Below are positions 35,918-45,915 of a DNA stretch of 64,000 nt, piece after piece (position 1 is the stretch's first letter; every line of letters begins with the position of its first letter). The notes under the pieces were generated by a model, which worked only from the letters and a program-made list of their open reading frames with translations, made no database searches and was not told the DNA's origin. Made by a program: the position numbers and the translations under genes. The DNA lies in assembly GCA_023101725.1 (NCBI GenBank), contig JALJCO010003041.1, forward strand, positions 115,268 through 179,267. The letters run 5' to 3'. This stretch comes from Atherinomorus stipes (taxonomy: Eukaryota; Chordata; Actinopteri; Atheriniformes; Atherinidae).

Positions 35918-37344
35918 CTAAGATGAGCTGAGATATTTGAGCAGAAGACATCTGTCAGGGCCAACGGGTTTAGATGTTTTTTAAAACACTGCATCCAATC
36001 TCCAATGATTTTTTTAAATGTATTTTTTTCCAAGAGAATTGATTGAGGGCATTGCTGCCCTTCTTTTGATTAAACATTTTCACTTTATCATTTAAAAGCT
36101 TTCATTATGTTAAAACACTGTCTAAAATCAGAGCTGAAACTCCATTGTATTCTTGTAGAGTGGAGTGAAATTTGCCCATTGCTCCTCAGTGGGTATTGAA
36201 AATTTTATGTTGCAGAAAACCTTTTAAAAACATCCCTGGTTAAATGAAAAAAAAAATGCAGAATTGCATGCCTCAAACAACTTTTCAGGCCTCTGAAAAG
36301 CTGACATTTCCCTGATAGCAGGTTTTCCCCCCTGACAGCAAAGGGTGTGTTCACGTTTGATATCCAAACAGGCATCAACACACACAGTCCGTCTGTGTTT
36401 GACTGCATTCATCACCCTGAAAGCGTGTCTCCACCATCCTGCAGTCAGCTTTCACCTCTGCAGCCGGAGTCAAGACTGATGTTATTACCTTATCAAAGGT
36501 GGAGGTGTCTGCAGCTCTGGGGGAAACGAAAGAGAGGCCAGGAGAGAGGAGGTGGGAGGGGTGGACGGTTTTCTTTTACTGGCTGGCAGCCGACGGGACA
36601 CCGGGCGTATTTATCCCTCGCCGCCGGCTTATCAGCGGGGCCTGTAAATCTACCTGACAGGTCTTTACAGGTGCCGTTAATCCCACTGATTCAATTCATT
36701 TTGCTAACTGCTCAGATGCGGCCTCTCTCCACAGGGAAGATCAAACCTTCACTGCATTCTTGCCGCGTTAGTTTGTGTTGTCCTCGTGATGGAAAGCCAA
36801 ATCCACTCTCTCTAACGTGGAGATGAAACGTGTAATGTAGCCTCCGTGGCAGTCAAATTATTCCTCCAAACATGTTTGTGCGCCTCTATTTGCTGCACAC
36901 AGGGCTCTGCTTTTATTTACTTTTCCTTAAATGTTATTTACTGAGGAGAGATTTGTTGTGCAGGTATGTAGTTTTTTGCAGTCATCTGTACCTCTGAGAC
37001 GTTAAACTATTTTTGTTGTATTGCCTCGAAGGTACCGCTGCTGAGGCAGACCCTTTGTGTCTTTTACTAGATTCTAAGGACTTTTCTATGATGATGGAAA
37101 ACACACTAACTTGCCATGTTCTAGTATTTGTAAGTGGGGTCCAAATTATTCAATCATCCACAAATATAAATTTAAGACTATTTCAACTGGACAAAAAATA
37201 AAACCAACAACTGATGGTGATATAGAGGTCCAAAACCCAAGTATAGCTGTCATTTCTCTCAGTGCTGTGAAGCAAATTTCCCACAAAGTACAGCAGATCA
37301 TTTCAAGTCTCTAAATAACTTCAAGGTAAAACACTTGCCTTAGG
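35918..37344. other. Gene-free stretch with a GC-rich unique block
   Basis: No supported gene. A 159-codon frame at 36347-36826 runs through the GC-rich block but has no domain and a random look, with arginine/glycine runs from purine tracts. Flanks are AT-rich. Confidence 0.5.
36430..36840. promoter_or_regulatory. Candidate conserved non-coding segment
   Basis: GC-rich unique sequence with paired words CTTATCAGCGGGG, CTACCTGACAGG, TTTACAGGTGCCG and GATTCAATTCATTTTGC. It lacks repeat signatures. The combination of E-box-like CAGGTG and GATA-type TTATCA words would fit an enhancer; unproven. Confidence 0.22.
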
Positions 37345-38045
37345 TGCACCTCATTACTACAATAATGGACCCACTTTCTGACCTCAGACCTGACTTAAAT
37401 GTTGGTCTCATAGATTCAACAAGGTGATGGAGACATTCCCCTGAGATGTTGCTCCATATTGACATGATAGAATCACACAGTTGCTGCAGATCTGTGATGA
37501 GAATGTCTCGTTCCTTCACATCTCAAAGCTTCTCTGTTGGATTGAGATCTGGTCATTGTGGAGGCTGTTGGAGTACAGTGAACACCAGGTCATGTTCTAG
37601 GAATCAGTTGGAGATGATTTAAGCTTTGTGACATGGTGCGTTATCCTGCTGGAAGTAGCCATCAGAAGATGCTACACTGTGGTCACAAAGGGACAGACAT
37701 GGTCAGCAACAATACTCAAGTAGACTGTGGTGGTTAAACTATTCTGGACTGGTTCCAAGGGGCCTAAAGTGTGCCAGAAAAATATCCTTCACATGATCAC
37801 ACAACCACCTGCAGCCTGAACCAATGATGTGAGGCAGGATGGATCCATGCTTCCCTTTTATTGGCATCTGAAGTCAAGACTCATCAGACCAGCAACGTTT
37901 TTCCATCTTCTATTGTCCAGTTTTGGTGAATTGCCGTAAACTGTAGCCTCAGTTTTCCAATTTCAATCAGTGAGGTCTTCTGCTTCTGTAGCCCATCTGC
38001 TTCAAGTTTGGATGTGTTGTGTGGTCAGAGATGCTACTCTGCATA
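37345..38045 (-). mobile_element. Tc1-like element, C-terminal and central part
   Basis: Antisense copy of the same family as 28664-29481. Blocks in order on the plus strand: GATTGAGATCTGGTCATTGT (complement of the SPDLNPIE region), GACATGGTGCGTTATCCTGC (complement of Q-D-N-A-P-C-H), ATACTCAAGTAGACTGTGG, GGCAGGATGGATCCATGCTT, CAGACCAGCAACGTTTTTCC and CTATTGTCCAGTTTTGGTGA. It includes the middle region deleted from the 28.7-kb copy and stops before the DNA-binding half held by the 5.2-kb copy. Frames are broken throughout. Confidence 0.85.
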
Positions 38046-39894
38046 CTTCAAGGATTCAAGGATACTGTATTGTCATACCAGCTCACAACACAAATTATGG
38101 TATGAAATTAGGACTTGGGTCCCGGTATTTCAGCCTTTAAAAAAAAGAAAAAAAAAGCTTACTTGAGTTCCTGTTGCCTTATTTCCAACCAGTCTGCCCG
38201 TTCTCCTTATGAGCCTCCCTTATGATCTAATTTCTATGATTCTGATTTCTAAATAATCTCAACAAGTAGAAATGAAGTGAATTTATTTTCCATTTTCAAG
38301 GCAGTCAGTTTGGTAGGTTTTCATGGAGCCTCTCTGTTTATCCAAACCTGCTTTTTCTTCAAGATTTCATATCAGTGATCTGTCAGACGGTGTGCTGCAG
38401 TGTCTCAGTCTGTGTTCATACTTTGAGCAAAAACATCCCCCATCCACTGCTAATCAAGGAAACCTGACAAGGAAAATCATTGGAGGGGCCAGTTTTGAAC
38501 TTTTAACCTTCCCCACCTTTCTGTGGTTCCTCATTGAATACAGTTGATTTGTGTGATTCAAAATACTTATTTCTGCCTGTAACTTTCAGCTGTCGTGGTC
38601 GTCACAAAGACTGTAAATCAACATTGACACAGCAGTTACATAAACTGAAGTTTGAGTGATCACAATGTAGCATTTTCTTCGGTTTCTCTGAAAGATGTCA
38701 CCCACATGAGCAGAGCAGCAACCTTGCACTTTTGCCTTTGTCACTGATGTGTCAGCAAAAAAGGGGAAAGGAGTTTTGAAAGTAACATTTGAAGCTTTAT
38801 CTCACTCCTGTGTTTTACCCAACCACTGTTTGCTGAGCTCAGTCATTTTGAAGCAAAGCAGTTTTACACTGAAGTTATAAGCTTTGTCTTCCGGTCGTAT
38901 GATACTCTCGCTTCCTTCCTAAATGCAGCACCCCCATGCTTCTCCAAGGCCTTTTTGTGATCTTAAGAGGACCACTTGCAAGGGAAAACATGAGTAGATT
39001 AAATCTTGGCAGGTTTGCGTGTTTAAACGCAGTGGTCACCTCCGCCCGGTTTCCTGCTGCAACCATCAAGCAGCAACCTTATCGCTTCCTCACGGTGATT
39101 AGGCGGCTTCCTGGGGACTGCATCACAGGTTCAAGTTCATTTATGTTTGCTGTGCTCTTGGGCAGCAACCTTTCGGTGAGTCATAAAGAGATCCCTACTT
39201 GGAGAAAAAGATCAAAACGATGACTTTTAAAAGTAAACAAGACTTTAATTACCTCGTTTCCCCCAACAGATTGTAATCTGTTGCATCTGTCTGTAAAGAC
39301 ATAAATATGTGAACCTGTAGTCTGGGCTTTTTCACCTTACGCTGCAAAGAATGTGCCTGTAATTGTTCATTTGTGTATAATTTCAATGTTTTTACAGCAG
39401 ATTATCATTGCTTTGAAGTTGAATGTTTCTCTCAGCCATCCTGCGTTTCTAAGTAAGTGCGTTTAACGATGCAGCAACCCAGTTATACTTCAAGCACCTA
39501 TCAAATTTCTATGGCAGTATTAATCTGAATATTTATATTTGTACATATGCAACACATTGGTTTTTACATTCCAAATTATTTTAGTAGTATCTAAGACTGA
39601 TCTACAAAGCCACCGCACTGCAAACCGCAATCATTAATCATCACTGCAGATGTGCAAGACTGCTAATCAGCCAATCAGTGCCTCCTGAGCTGCAGTTAAA
39701 CTATGCTCCTGAAACCTGAACATGAAAGGAACCAAAGAGAAGACGTGTAAATATCATTGCAGAAACTATTTGGCTCAGGGAAGGGTGTTGGTTTCAGCTT
39801 CTTTTGGTTTCCCAGGGTGAACAAACAGCACGCTGACATCTAAGTCCCATGATGCTTAAAGCTCACGTATTGTCAAAGTAGGTGGCGTCTCTTA
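38046..39894. other. Gene-free stretch
   Basis: Begins with a segment near 38046-38140 (TTCAAGGATACTGTATTGTC, TATGAAATTAGGACTTGGGT) that looks like the end of another dispersed repeat I cannot name. The rest is unique-looking. An open frame at 38936-39223 crosses a GTGAGT donor-like site at 39175, which alone is not evidence for an exon. Confidence 0.4.
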
Positions 39895-40436
39895 AGCCCC
39901 TTTCAGACTTGTACTGGAAAGCGGTAATATTGTGGACTCTGTCCTTTATAACGGCTGCATTCAGACATGCGATCCGTTCTTTTACCTCGGCGATGTCGCA
40001 GACATGTACCGGCTGGACCCCATGTCATAAGAGCGGAAATGTTGCGGCACGTCGTTTTGGCTGAATGCACAAGGAAATGTTCCAGACAGAGTTGAAGGGA
40101 GAGCGGGGCTGTGCTGACTTTTCCACAGCATTTCCTGATGTCTGAAAGCACCCAGGACGTGATAAGTCCACAACGAAGTGGCATGTTCTAAAAGACGAGT
40201 CCATTTAAAGCAGCCTTTACCGATCTTGCATTTCAGAAAGCACAGCAAGATTATTTGAATATAAACAGTGCCGCCTCACTCCTAAGACACACCCCTTCAT
40301 TCCCTCCACCTCCCTATAGGGCTTGGGACGTGACGCACAGCGCGCCCCGCGGGGGCCGACGTAAGGATTCTCCATGTTTGAGGCCATTGTTTGAAGTCGG
40401 GCTACTTACGTAACATGGGTAGAATTTGCTGGTTAC

Positions 40437-41690
40437 ATGCTGGCATTCCGACATACTGTCATTTCAACATACCACCATCCCGAAATCCCGCTAGTCTGGC
40501 ACACAAACGTCCCACCATTCCGACAAAGCTTTCCATGAAAGGAAACGTGTGTTAATAAGAGTCTCTGACTCTGTGCTGTCCGGTACTGAACTGCAAACGA
40601 TGAAGAGAGCTTCATTAGGAGGTTAGCTTCTGCAAATGAATAAGTATTTGCTGCCACAACACACAATTTGGTAATTTGGTAAAATGCCAAGGAATGAAAT
40701 CCAGTTTCCCCTCCAAACCCTCCAAATATGAAACTGCAGTGCGTTTGCATATAAACAGACGAGAAGACACATGATGGCAAATAGATTACTTATCTAAAAT
40801 ATATATTAAAAAGCATATATATATATTTATATATAAAAGCTAAAAGAATTAGATATAATTAACAGTACAGTGCGCAATCTTCTCCTATTGCTTTTTAAAT
40901 TGTGCCAAGAGCGAGCGCGCTGGTGATTTCTTTAACTGTGTTCTGATTAATTTCCAAAATAAAGTTTTAGCTTCTGAAATCAGATTTTTAAACAGTTCTG
41001 ATGGAGCTCAGTGTTTATCTGGATGATGCGGCTTCATTCCGAACCATTTCACTGAATGTGGACGAGCCGCTGCGTCTGGAGATTAAAAAAAGAAAAAAAA
41101 AAGTGTAATGCCGGCATCCATAAATGCGCACAATGATGCGCCCGCCCCTGCTGTACAGCATGGAGACTGGACATTATTCACACGTTTTCGCTGGAATGAC
41201 TCAGTGTCTTCAGGTGTCACCTGCAGCGCCGTCATTGATATCTGTGACTGCAGTTATAAATGTTGCGTTATGATGCCAGCGCGCGCAAAGACGCGCGGCT
41301 CTGTGGAGAGCTCTGCTCCAGCCGGCTGCGGTGACTGACGGTGATTTTTCTGCTTCAGTCAGTGATCCTGAGATTCAGACATGAATCTAACATGTTTCAG
41401 ACCAGCTGGAGTTACATTAATACGTGGAGGCAGATTATATTTCCCGTTTCAGGAGATTTTGATAAAGATTATGAAGTTGCTTTGCGAGGTTGTGGAGTAA
41501 AGATGATGCTGTTAAAGTTCGTAAAAATCTGAATGCCGGAGGAGGTTTTTAAAGGAATTATTGGAATGGTGGGATGTCATTTCGACCATAGGATGAAAAA
41601 AATGCCAGAATGATGAGACGTTTAGTTGTTGCTATTTTGACAGCTGGAGCCATGTCGGAGTGGAGGAATGTCAGCATGGCATTGCCTCCC
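40437..41690. repeat. Inverted repeat with CATTCCGAC motifs
   Basis: Inside the 2.57-kb insertion, 40437-40540 (CATGCTGGCATTCCGACAT, CAAACGTCCCACCATTCCGA) pairs imperfectly with the reverse complement of 41565-41690 (CATGCTGACATTCC, AAACGTCTCATCATTCTGGC, GACATCCCACCATTCC). The arms are built from a repeated CC(A/C)ACCATTCCGAC-like word. This could be a separate, older foldback element captured by the insertion, or an internal palindrome of it. The loop contains a short AT run at 40815-40835. Confidence 0.5.
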
Positions 41691-41898
41691 GAACCTTTGC
41701 TGTGTTGTGGGTTGCAATTTTCCTGCACATGATCGATCTGGAAAAAAACTGAAAACCGGCCGTCTTTTTTTTAATTTTTATTTTTTTTCCGTTTCCAACA
41801 TGAAAACAAAATCAAGGGAGTCTTGTGTCAGAAGTAACCCGGAGGAGGCGGATGGCATGGATAGCAGCTGCAGGACGCACAGACATACATTTTACTAA
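41668..41898 (+). other. Possible degenerate THAP-like zinc finger
   Basis: A 76-codon frame begins near one arm of the CATTCCGAC repeat. It has LPNLCCVVGC, close to the start of a THAP finger, and CRTH 51 residues after the second cysteine, giving C-x3-C-x51-C-x2-H, slightly longer than the usual C2CH spacing. The central tryptophan typical of THAP is not present, and phenylalanine-rich text from a T-tract interrupts it. THAP fingers occur in P-element and Kolobok transposases. The match is weak and may be chance. Confidence 0.2.
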
Positions 41899-42125
41899 CA
41901 TCCCATCCTTCCTCGTGTGCTCTAGGCATTTTCATTCCGGTAGTGCAAATATGTGTCATAATTGGACGATAACCTTCATACTTTCTCCCACTTTTCATTG
42001 AAATTGCCTGTAAAGCTACCTTTTTATTTTATAACATAACCTCTGTATATAGTGCGGTTAGCATGCTAACAGGCTACAAGGAAGCCTCATTCAAACACAT
42101 GAATGAATGGAACCCTGGAAAAGCA

Positions 42126-42405
42126 CTAATGATGATGTTGTCTGAGCCCATCAGTTTGCAGGCTTCCATTTCTTGGACCCAGCCGTCCGTAAACTGTTCA
42201 TGAGCTTCCAGGGACGTGTAATTCCGAAACTGAGACGAAGTGTAGGCACTCTGCCACAGACCAAGTATGTGAAAACATTGTTAGAGGAAGCAGAAGATCA
42301 GGGTCACGGCTCCACTCTGTAGCCAGCATTTCATATGGATCCTTATCTCCGATTAACGCAATCTTCTCCAGATAGCGTCTCGTTGCCTCGGGAAGAAGTT
42401 TATCC
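42126..42405 (-). pseudogene. Decayed SWIM/YqaJ-family repeat-protein fragment
   Basis: Minus-strand translation gives LLPEATRRYLEKIALIGDKD followed by PYEM and a W-S-R-D-P-D-LL stretch, then, after a one-base frameshift near 42270, QSAYTSSQFRNYTSLEAHEQ and FTDGWVQEMEA. The pattern RYxxKlxLIgxxDPY ... P ... YT ... fxxYkSLEAyxqFxxGWV is, from memory, the amino-terminal region of large fish proteins that carry a SWIM zinc finger and a YqaJ exonuclease-like domain and occur in many genomic copies. Only this leading part remains; the SWIM and YqaJ regions are absent. It sits within the hAT-ended insertion, transcribed away from its right end. No stop-free gene can be drawn. Confidence 0.55.
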
Positions 42406-42837
42406 TGGTACCGGTCTTTTCTTTCTTTTTAAACTTTAAGCATCCTGCCGTTTTCTTGTTCTCAGTCGGTCTCTCCGGCTGGCCTCAAAACATGGCAGCG
42501 GCGTGCTGTTTACCTCCCATAATGCATTGCGCTGTGACGTCGGTTCCCAAGCCCTATGCAGAAGCAAAGGTCTGACAGGCAGGTCCGTTGGACAATCCTA
42601 GAGGTGCACCCCACTTCAAGGATTGGTTGAAGTTTTCATTGAATATTTAGAGATTGGAATAATATTTTATTTTGATTAATGGTGGGTCTGTCTTGTATTT
42701 TAGAGTTCCATTACCTCATTCATAGCATTTTACCCTGTTAGAAAAATAGTGTAAGAATGCAACATCGGTAAGGGTTGCTTTAAAGAGCGGATAAACTTTA
42801 CCGTTCATGTTCTGCAATGCAAGTCTGAAAACGGCTT

Positions 42838-44963
42838 TAGATACTTAGTGGGCATTTTTTTTTTGGCATACAGTATGACAGGCATGCAAGAGCCATAATT
42901 TTTTTTTTTTTTTTAAAGTTCACATAAGGAACAAGCCTAACATAGCTGGTGAAAAAACAAAGTTTGCAACATTGTCTAAGAGGCAGGAAAAGTGACTTCC
43001 GCCACATATTTGACTAGAATTAGCCTTGTTTAATGCATGGAAATGACTATTTTCCATAAATCATTTGGGATACTACCTGAATTCCTCTAACACAGCTTCT
43101 GAGCCTCGACAGGTGGTAACAAATCACCATACAAGCCAACTTCATCTCATGACATCAATGATACCTTGGGGAAGAGAACAAGGTTGTGAATAAGAGCCGC
43201 ATATGCAATGCCAAGGAGTTTGTGACAAATTGGCTGTGAGATCGGGGCTTGATATCTGAAGATGTCTATAATATGGGTTAAGTTTTAACTTGTGAATAAC
43301 TAGCATGGTGGGAATTTCTTTGTCTGGGGGCACATGGTGTTAATCAGTTTCAGGTCTATGCAATACCTGAATTAGCAAAAGAGAAAATATGTCTGTTCCC
43401 TGAGAAATGTCTATCATTAGAGTTGTTAATAGACAGAGAAGATAATGGCATCCAGACTGAGGATTTTAACCTGCAACCTTCCGTTGTAAAATTCCACGTG
43501 TCTGCTGCTGCTCCCTCAGCGAACAGTCTTCCTCTGCTTTCCCTCAATCTCTGAAGGGACGTCCTCTCGCCGGCTCAAAGCAGCGAGGGGCATTTATCTC
43601 TGACCCGCAGGTTTGGCCTCGCTGTCTAAGCTGCCAAAACAGTCCCATTCAGCATTGTGCTGAGTTCATCAATGCTCCGTCCACACACACGTGGGCACAC
43701 ACACTCGCATAGAGGGAAATGCATACGCACAAATGCACACTGCAAAAAGTGAATGCTACAACACGTAACTCTTGTTGCACTGTTTGTCAGTCAGACAAAT
43801 TGGACTGGATTGTTTGGTTTTTATGATTTAATGATCAAAACAGCAGTTTATCTTTCTGTCAATCATTAAACTACCATTACTTAATCACTAATACTGTACA
43901 AACATTATTTCATGTAAGTTTAATGGGGTTTTTCTTCATGTGTTATGATTGAAAATAAACCTTTTCAAGGTTCAATATTGAGGGAAATTACTTAGATAAG
44001 CTGTTTTATTATTTTATAGTGCAGACATTCACACAAAATAACAACAAATTCCAAAGCAGGAAAGAACCGGACAACCTTAGTCCTTTTGGCTGGATGTCTA
44101 GAGGCCTCTGTGACAACTTCCACCCCCCCCTCCATTGCAGAGTGCCTATCAACCTCCGACAGGTCAGGTCCTCACAAACACATGCGCAGAGGTCCCCAAC
44201 CCACGACCTCTTCCCTGTCACAACTGTCACTTGACTTCAGTGAGCAGAAACCCCTTTTATCAGAAAACCTGAGGCACGATTCTGACAAAGCTGAGGAACT
44301 GCCACAGACTGACCCCAGTGTATATTTAGCAGCAGCTTGGCAGTCGCCCATCCCAACTGTCGAGGCTGTCAGAGCCTCGCATGCTCACTGGCCTTCCCTC
44401 CTCCCCCTCCTCAGTTTGATTATGTAGAGAGGGAGTTGCATACAGTGTGCAAATTGGACTGAAGCTAACAACTAGATCAGTAGAATTCTTCCTCATGCAC
44501 ACATGCGTACACTTGGTTTTACTTGCAGGTTCTGGCCAACTGTTAAACCCAGACCAGATTCAAGAGTTTTCCCTTTGTTGCAGACCTGCCTCATCTTGTT
44601 CATTGATTCAGAATTTCACAAATACAAAAGCAGGTTTGGGACACAAAGACTGGCCCCGATCGTGGCCTCAATTTAAAATGCAAGCAGCTCAAAGGTCATG
44701 ACATTTTTATGAACCCTGCTTAATGTTCGTATCAAAGACCAGCTTGGATCAGAATTGTCATGAGATGTTTCAGGGGGGACATTTTGATCATTGACCAGCA
44801 GAACAAATGACCAAACTTTCCTTTGTGCTGCGACTAGAAGAAAAGTCTTCAAATAACAGCAGATTATCATAGAAAATAGTAAAGAAAATTCTGAAATTTG
44901 AATGAAAACTGTTTAATTTTTTAGGCAGTAGTTTTCAAAACATGTTAAAAGGTTGGGAGCTAC
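42838..44963. other. Gene-free stretch
   Basis: AT-rich DNA with a T-tract near 42900-42915. The 43540-43690 and 44050-44420 segments are GC-richer; the second holds a 113-codon plus-strand frame with a plausible composition (SLDFSEQKPLLSENLRHDSD) ending just before a pyrimidine tract and CAG at about 44413, but nothing ties it to a gene. Confidence 0.4.
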
Positions 44964-45915
44964 AGCTGTGTTTCCATTACGGTTTCTCCCAAAATAGAAT
45001 TGATATTTCTAAAATTTTGACAAAGGGCTATTGCGATTTGCATGTGTTTCCAATCTAAAATCCTGTCCCCCAAGACTCCACTTGAGGAGGATGGAGACTC
45101 TGCAAGTTTCTGCAAAAACTCTGCATTTCGCTATCAAGGATGGCAGCTATAGTTTCCTCTTTAAAGGTAGAATCCAAAGTTTTTTCCCCCCTGTTTATGT
45201 TTGTATACAGTATTCAAACTGAGAGCTCCCTCCCCTCGGGCTAATGGCCGCATCGCTCTTCAGCCCAAAACTCTCCTTCAAAGCTCTGAAGGGGGAAAGC
45301 CAAACCAATATTTACCCTGGTTTTTGAGTGTGCACTATCTAAAGTTCTTTTTGCCGCAGAGACCTTCATTTTCTTCGCTGCATCCGCTGTTTTTTTGTTT
45401 GCTTGTTTTTTTGAGTAACTGGTTTCCACTTCAGTTGAGGAGTTTATCCCCAGAGTGCTACTCCTTTAGCTCTGTCATTGACTGGGAAAAAATATGCTAA
45501 TATCTGCCCAGACATGTCCCGAATACACCAAAACATAGGAAATAAAAACCTAAATACAGTCAGGGGGAGAGGGAGTTGCAAACAAAGTCACCGCCACATT
45601 AGAGTAAAGGCCCAAAGGTGCGGATTGAGATGAATTTCACTTGCACAAGTCAAGCATTTATTTTCAGGCGGGAAACTCTAGATTCTACTTTTAATTAAAT
45701 GTAAAACTATTTCTGTCTCCTCCTCCACCTATACACACCACCCGTCTTTGAAATGAACCAATCACTTGACCCCCCTACGTCACATCCTGTGTCGTGTAAA
45801 TGACGTGTAAAACCTTTTTAGCAATATTTGAGATTTCTTTAAATTTAGGTGTTTCCATTCCAAGTTTTTAATTGTGATACTTTTTTGCACAATTGGGGGT
45901 AATGGATATGCAGCT
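44964..45915. mobile_element. Inverted-repeat element hosting a TTAA element
   Basis: AGCTGTGTTTCCATTA at 44964-44979 pairs at 13 of 16 positions with the inverse of TAATGGATATGCAGCT at 45900-45915. Subterminal text also pairs loosely (ATTGCGATTTGCATGTGTTTCC against GGTGTTTCCATTCC near 45850, in inverse sense). The 45161-45694 element interrupts it. Without that insert it would be about 418 bp, MITE-sized. Confidence 0.55.
45161..45694. mobile_element. TTAA-bounded element, family B, intact ends
   Basis: TTAA at 45161-45164 and 45691-45694 bracket inverse ends TTAAAGGTAGAATCCAAAG and GATTCTACTTTTAA. Collinear with 33776-34311 and with the right half of 16268-17012. The 534-bp body contains a GCATCCGCTG block, an ACTCCTTTAGCTCTGTCATT block and a GGGAGAGGGAGTTGCAAAC block. 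Non-coding. TTAA duplication is known for piggyBac and Kolobok, but neither transposase is present. Confidence 0.78.

Larger units (their letters stand above)
40211..42777 (-). mobile_element. 2.57-kb hAT-like insertion with 8-bp TSD
   Basis: The ends CAGCCTTTACCGATCTTGCA and, reversed, CAACCCTTACCGATGTTGCA match at 17 of 20 positions. The flanking octamers are ATTTAAAG (40203-40210) and CTTTAAAG (42778-42785), 7 of 8, and the empty site in the sister copy reads GTTTAAAG (63053-63060), so the target is defined. An inner imperfect inverted repeat (TAGGGCTTGGGACGTGACG against TAGGGCTTGGGAACCGACG) lies about 100 to 220 bp from each end. It holds a decayed minus-strand coding piece (42126-42405) and a further inverted pair at 40437-40540 and 41565-41690. 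The 8-bp duplication suits hAT or P-type elements. It is deleted or non-autonomous. Confidence 0.82.
39895..42837. mobile_element. 368-bp inverted-repeat element split by an insertion
   Basis: 39895-40210 plus 42786-42837 together make 368 bases and align end to end with the uninterrupted copy at 62745-63112, also 368 bases, with roughly nine in ten positions identical by eye. The ends AGCCCCTTTCAGACTTG and CAAGTCTGAAAACGGCT are imperfect inverse repeats. Minus-strand frames shared by the two copies (CAFSQNDVPQHF, SYDMGSSRYMS) come from the repeat itself and are not genes. The remainder, 40211-42777, is a younger insertion. Confidence 0.85.

Noticed and set aside
36347..36826. 159-codon open frame in GC-rich sequence
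   Set aside because: GC-rich DNA has fewer stops. The translation has purine-tract runs (RGQERGGGRGGR) and no domain.
39150..39190. GTGAGT splice-donor-like site in an open frame
   Set aside because: A single donor consensus occurs often by chance and there is no acceptor or coding evidence to pair with it.
39903..40248. Pair of minus-strand frames also seen at 62832-63092
   Set aside because: The recurrence comes from the 368-bp repeat, not from a gene family. One of the frames also runs past the insertion boundary.
44086..44427. 113-codon frame followed by a strong acceptor-like tract
   Set aside because: The composition is plausible but the acceptor is at its end rather than its start, and no partner exon is visible.
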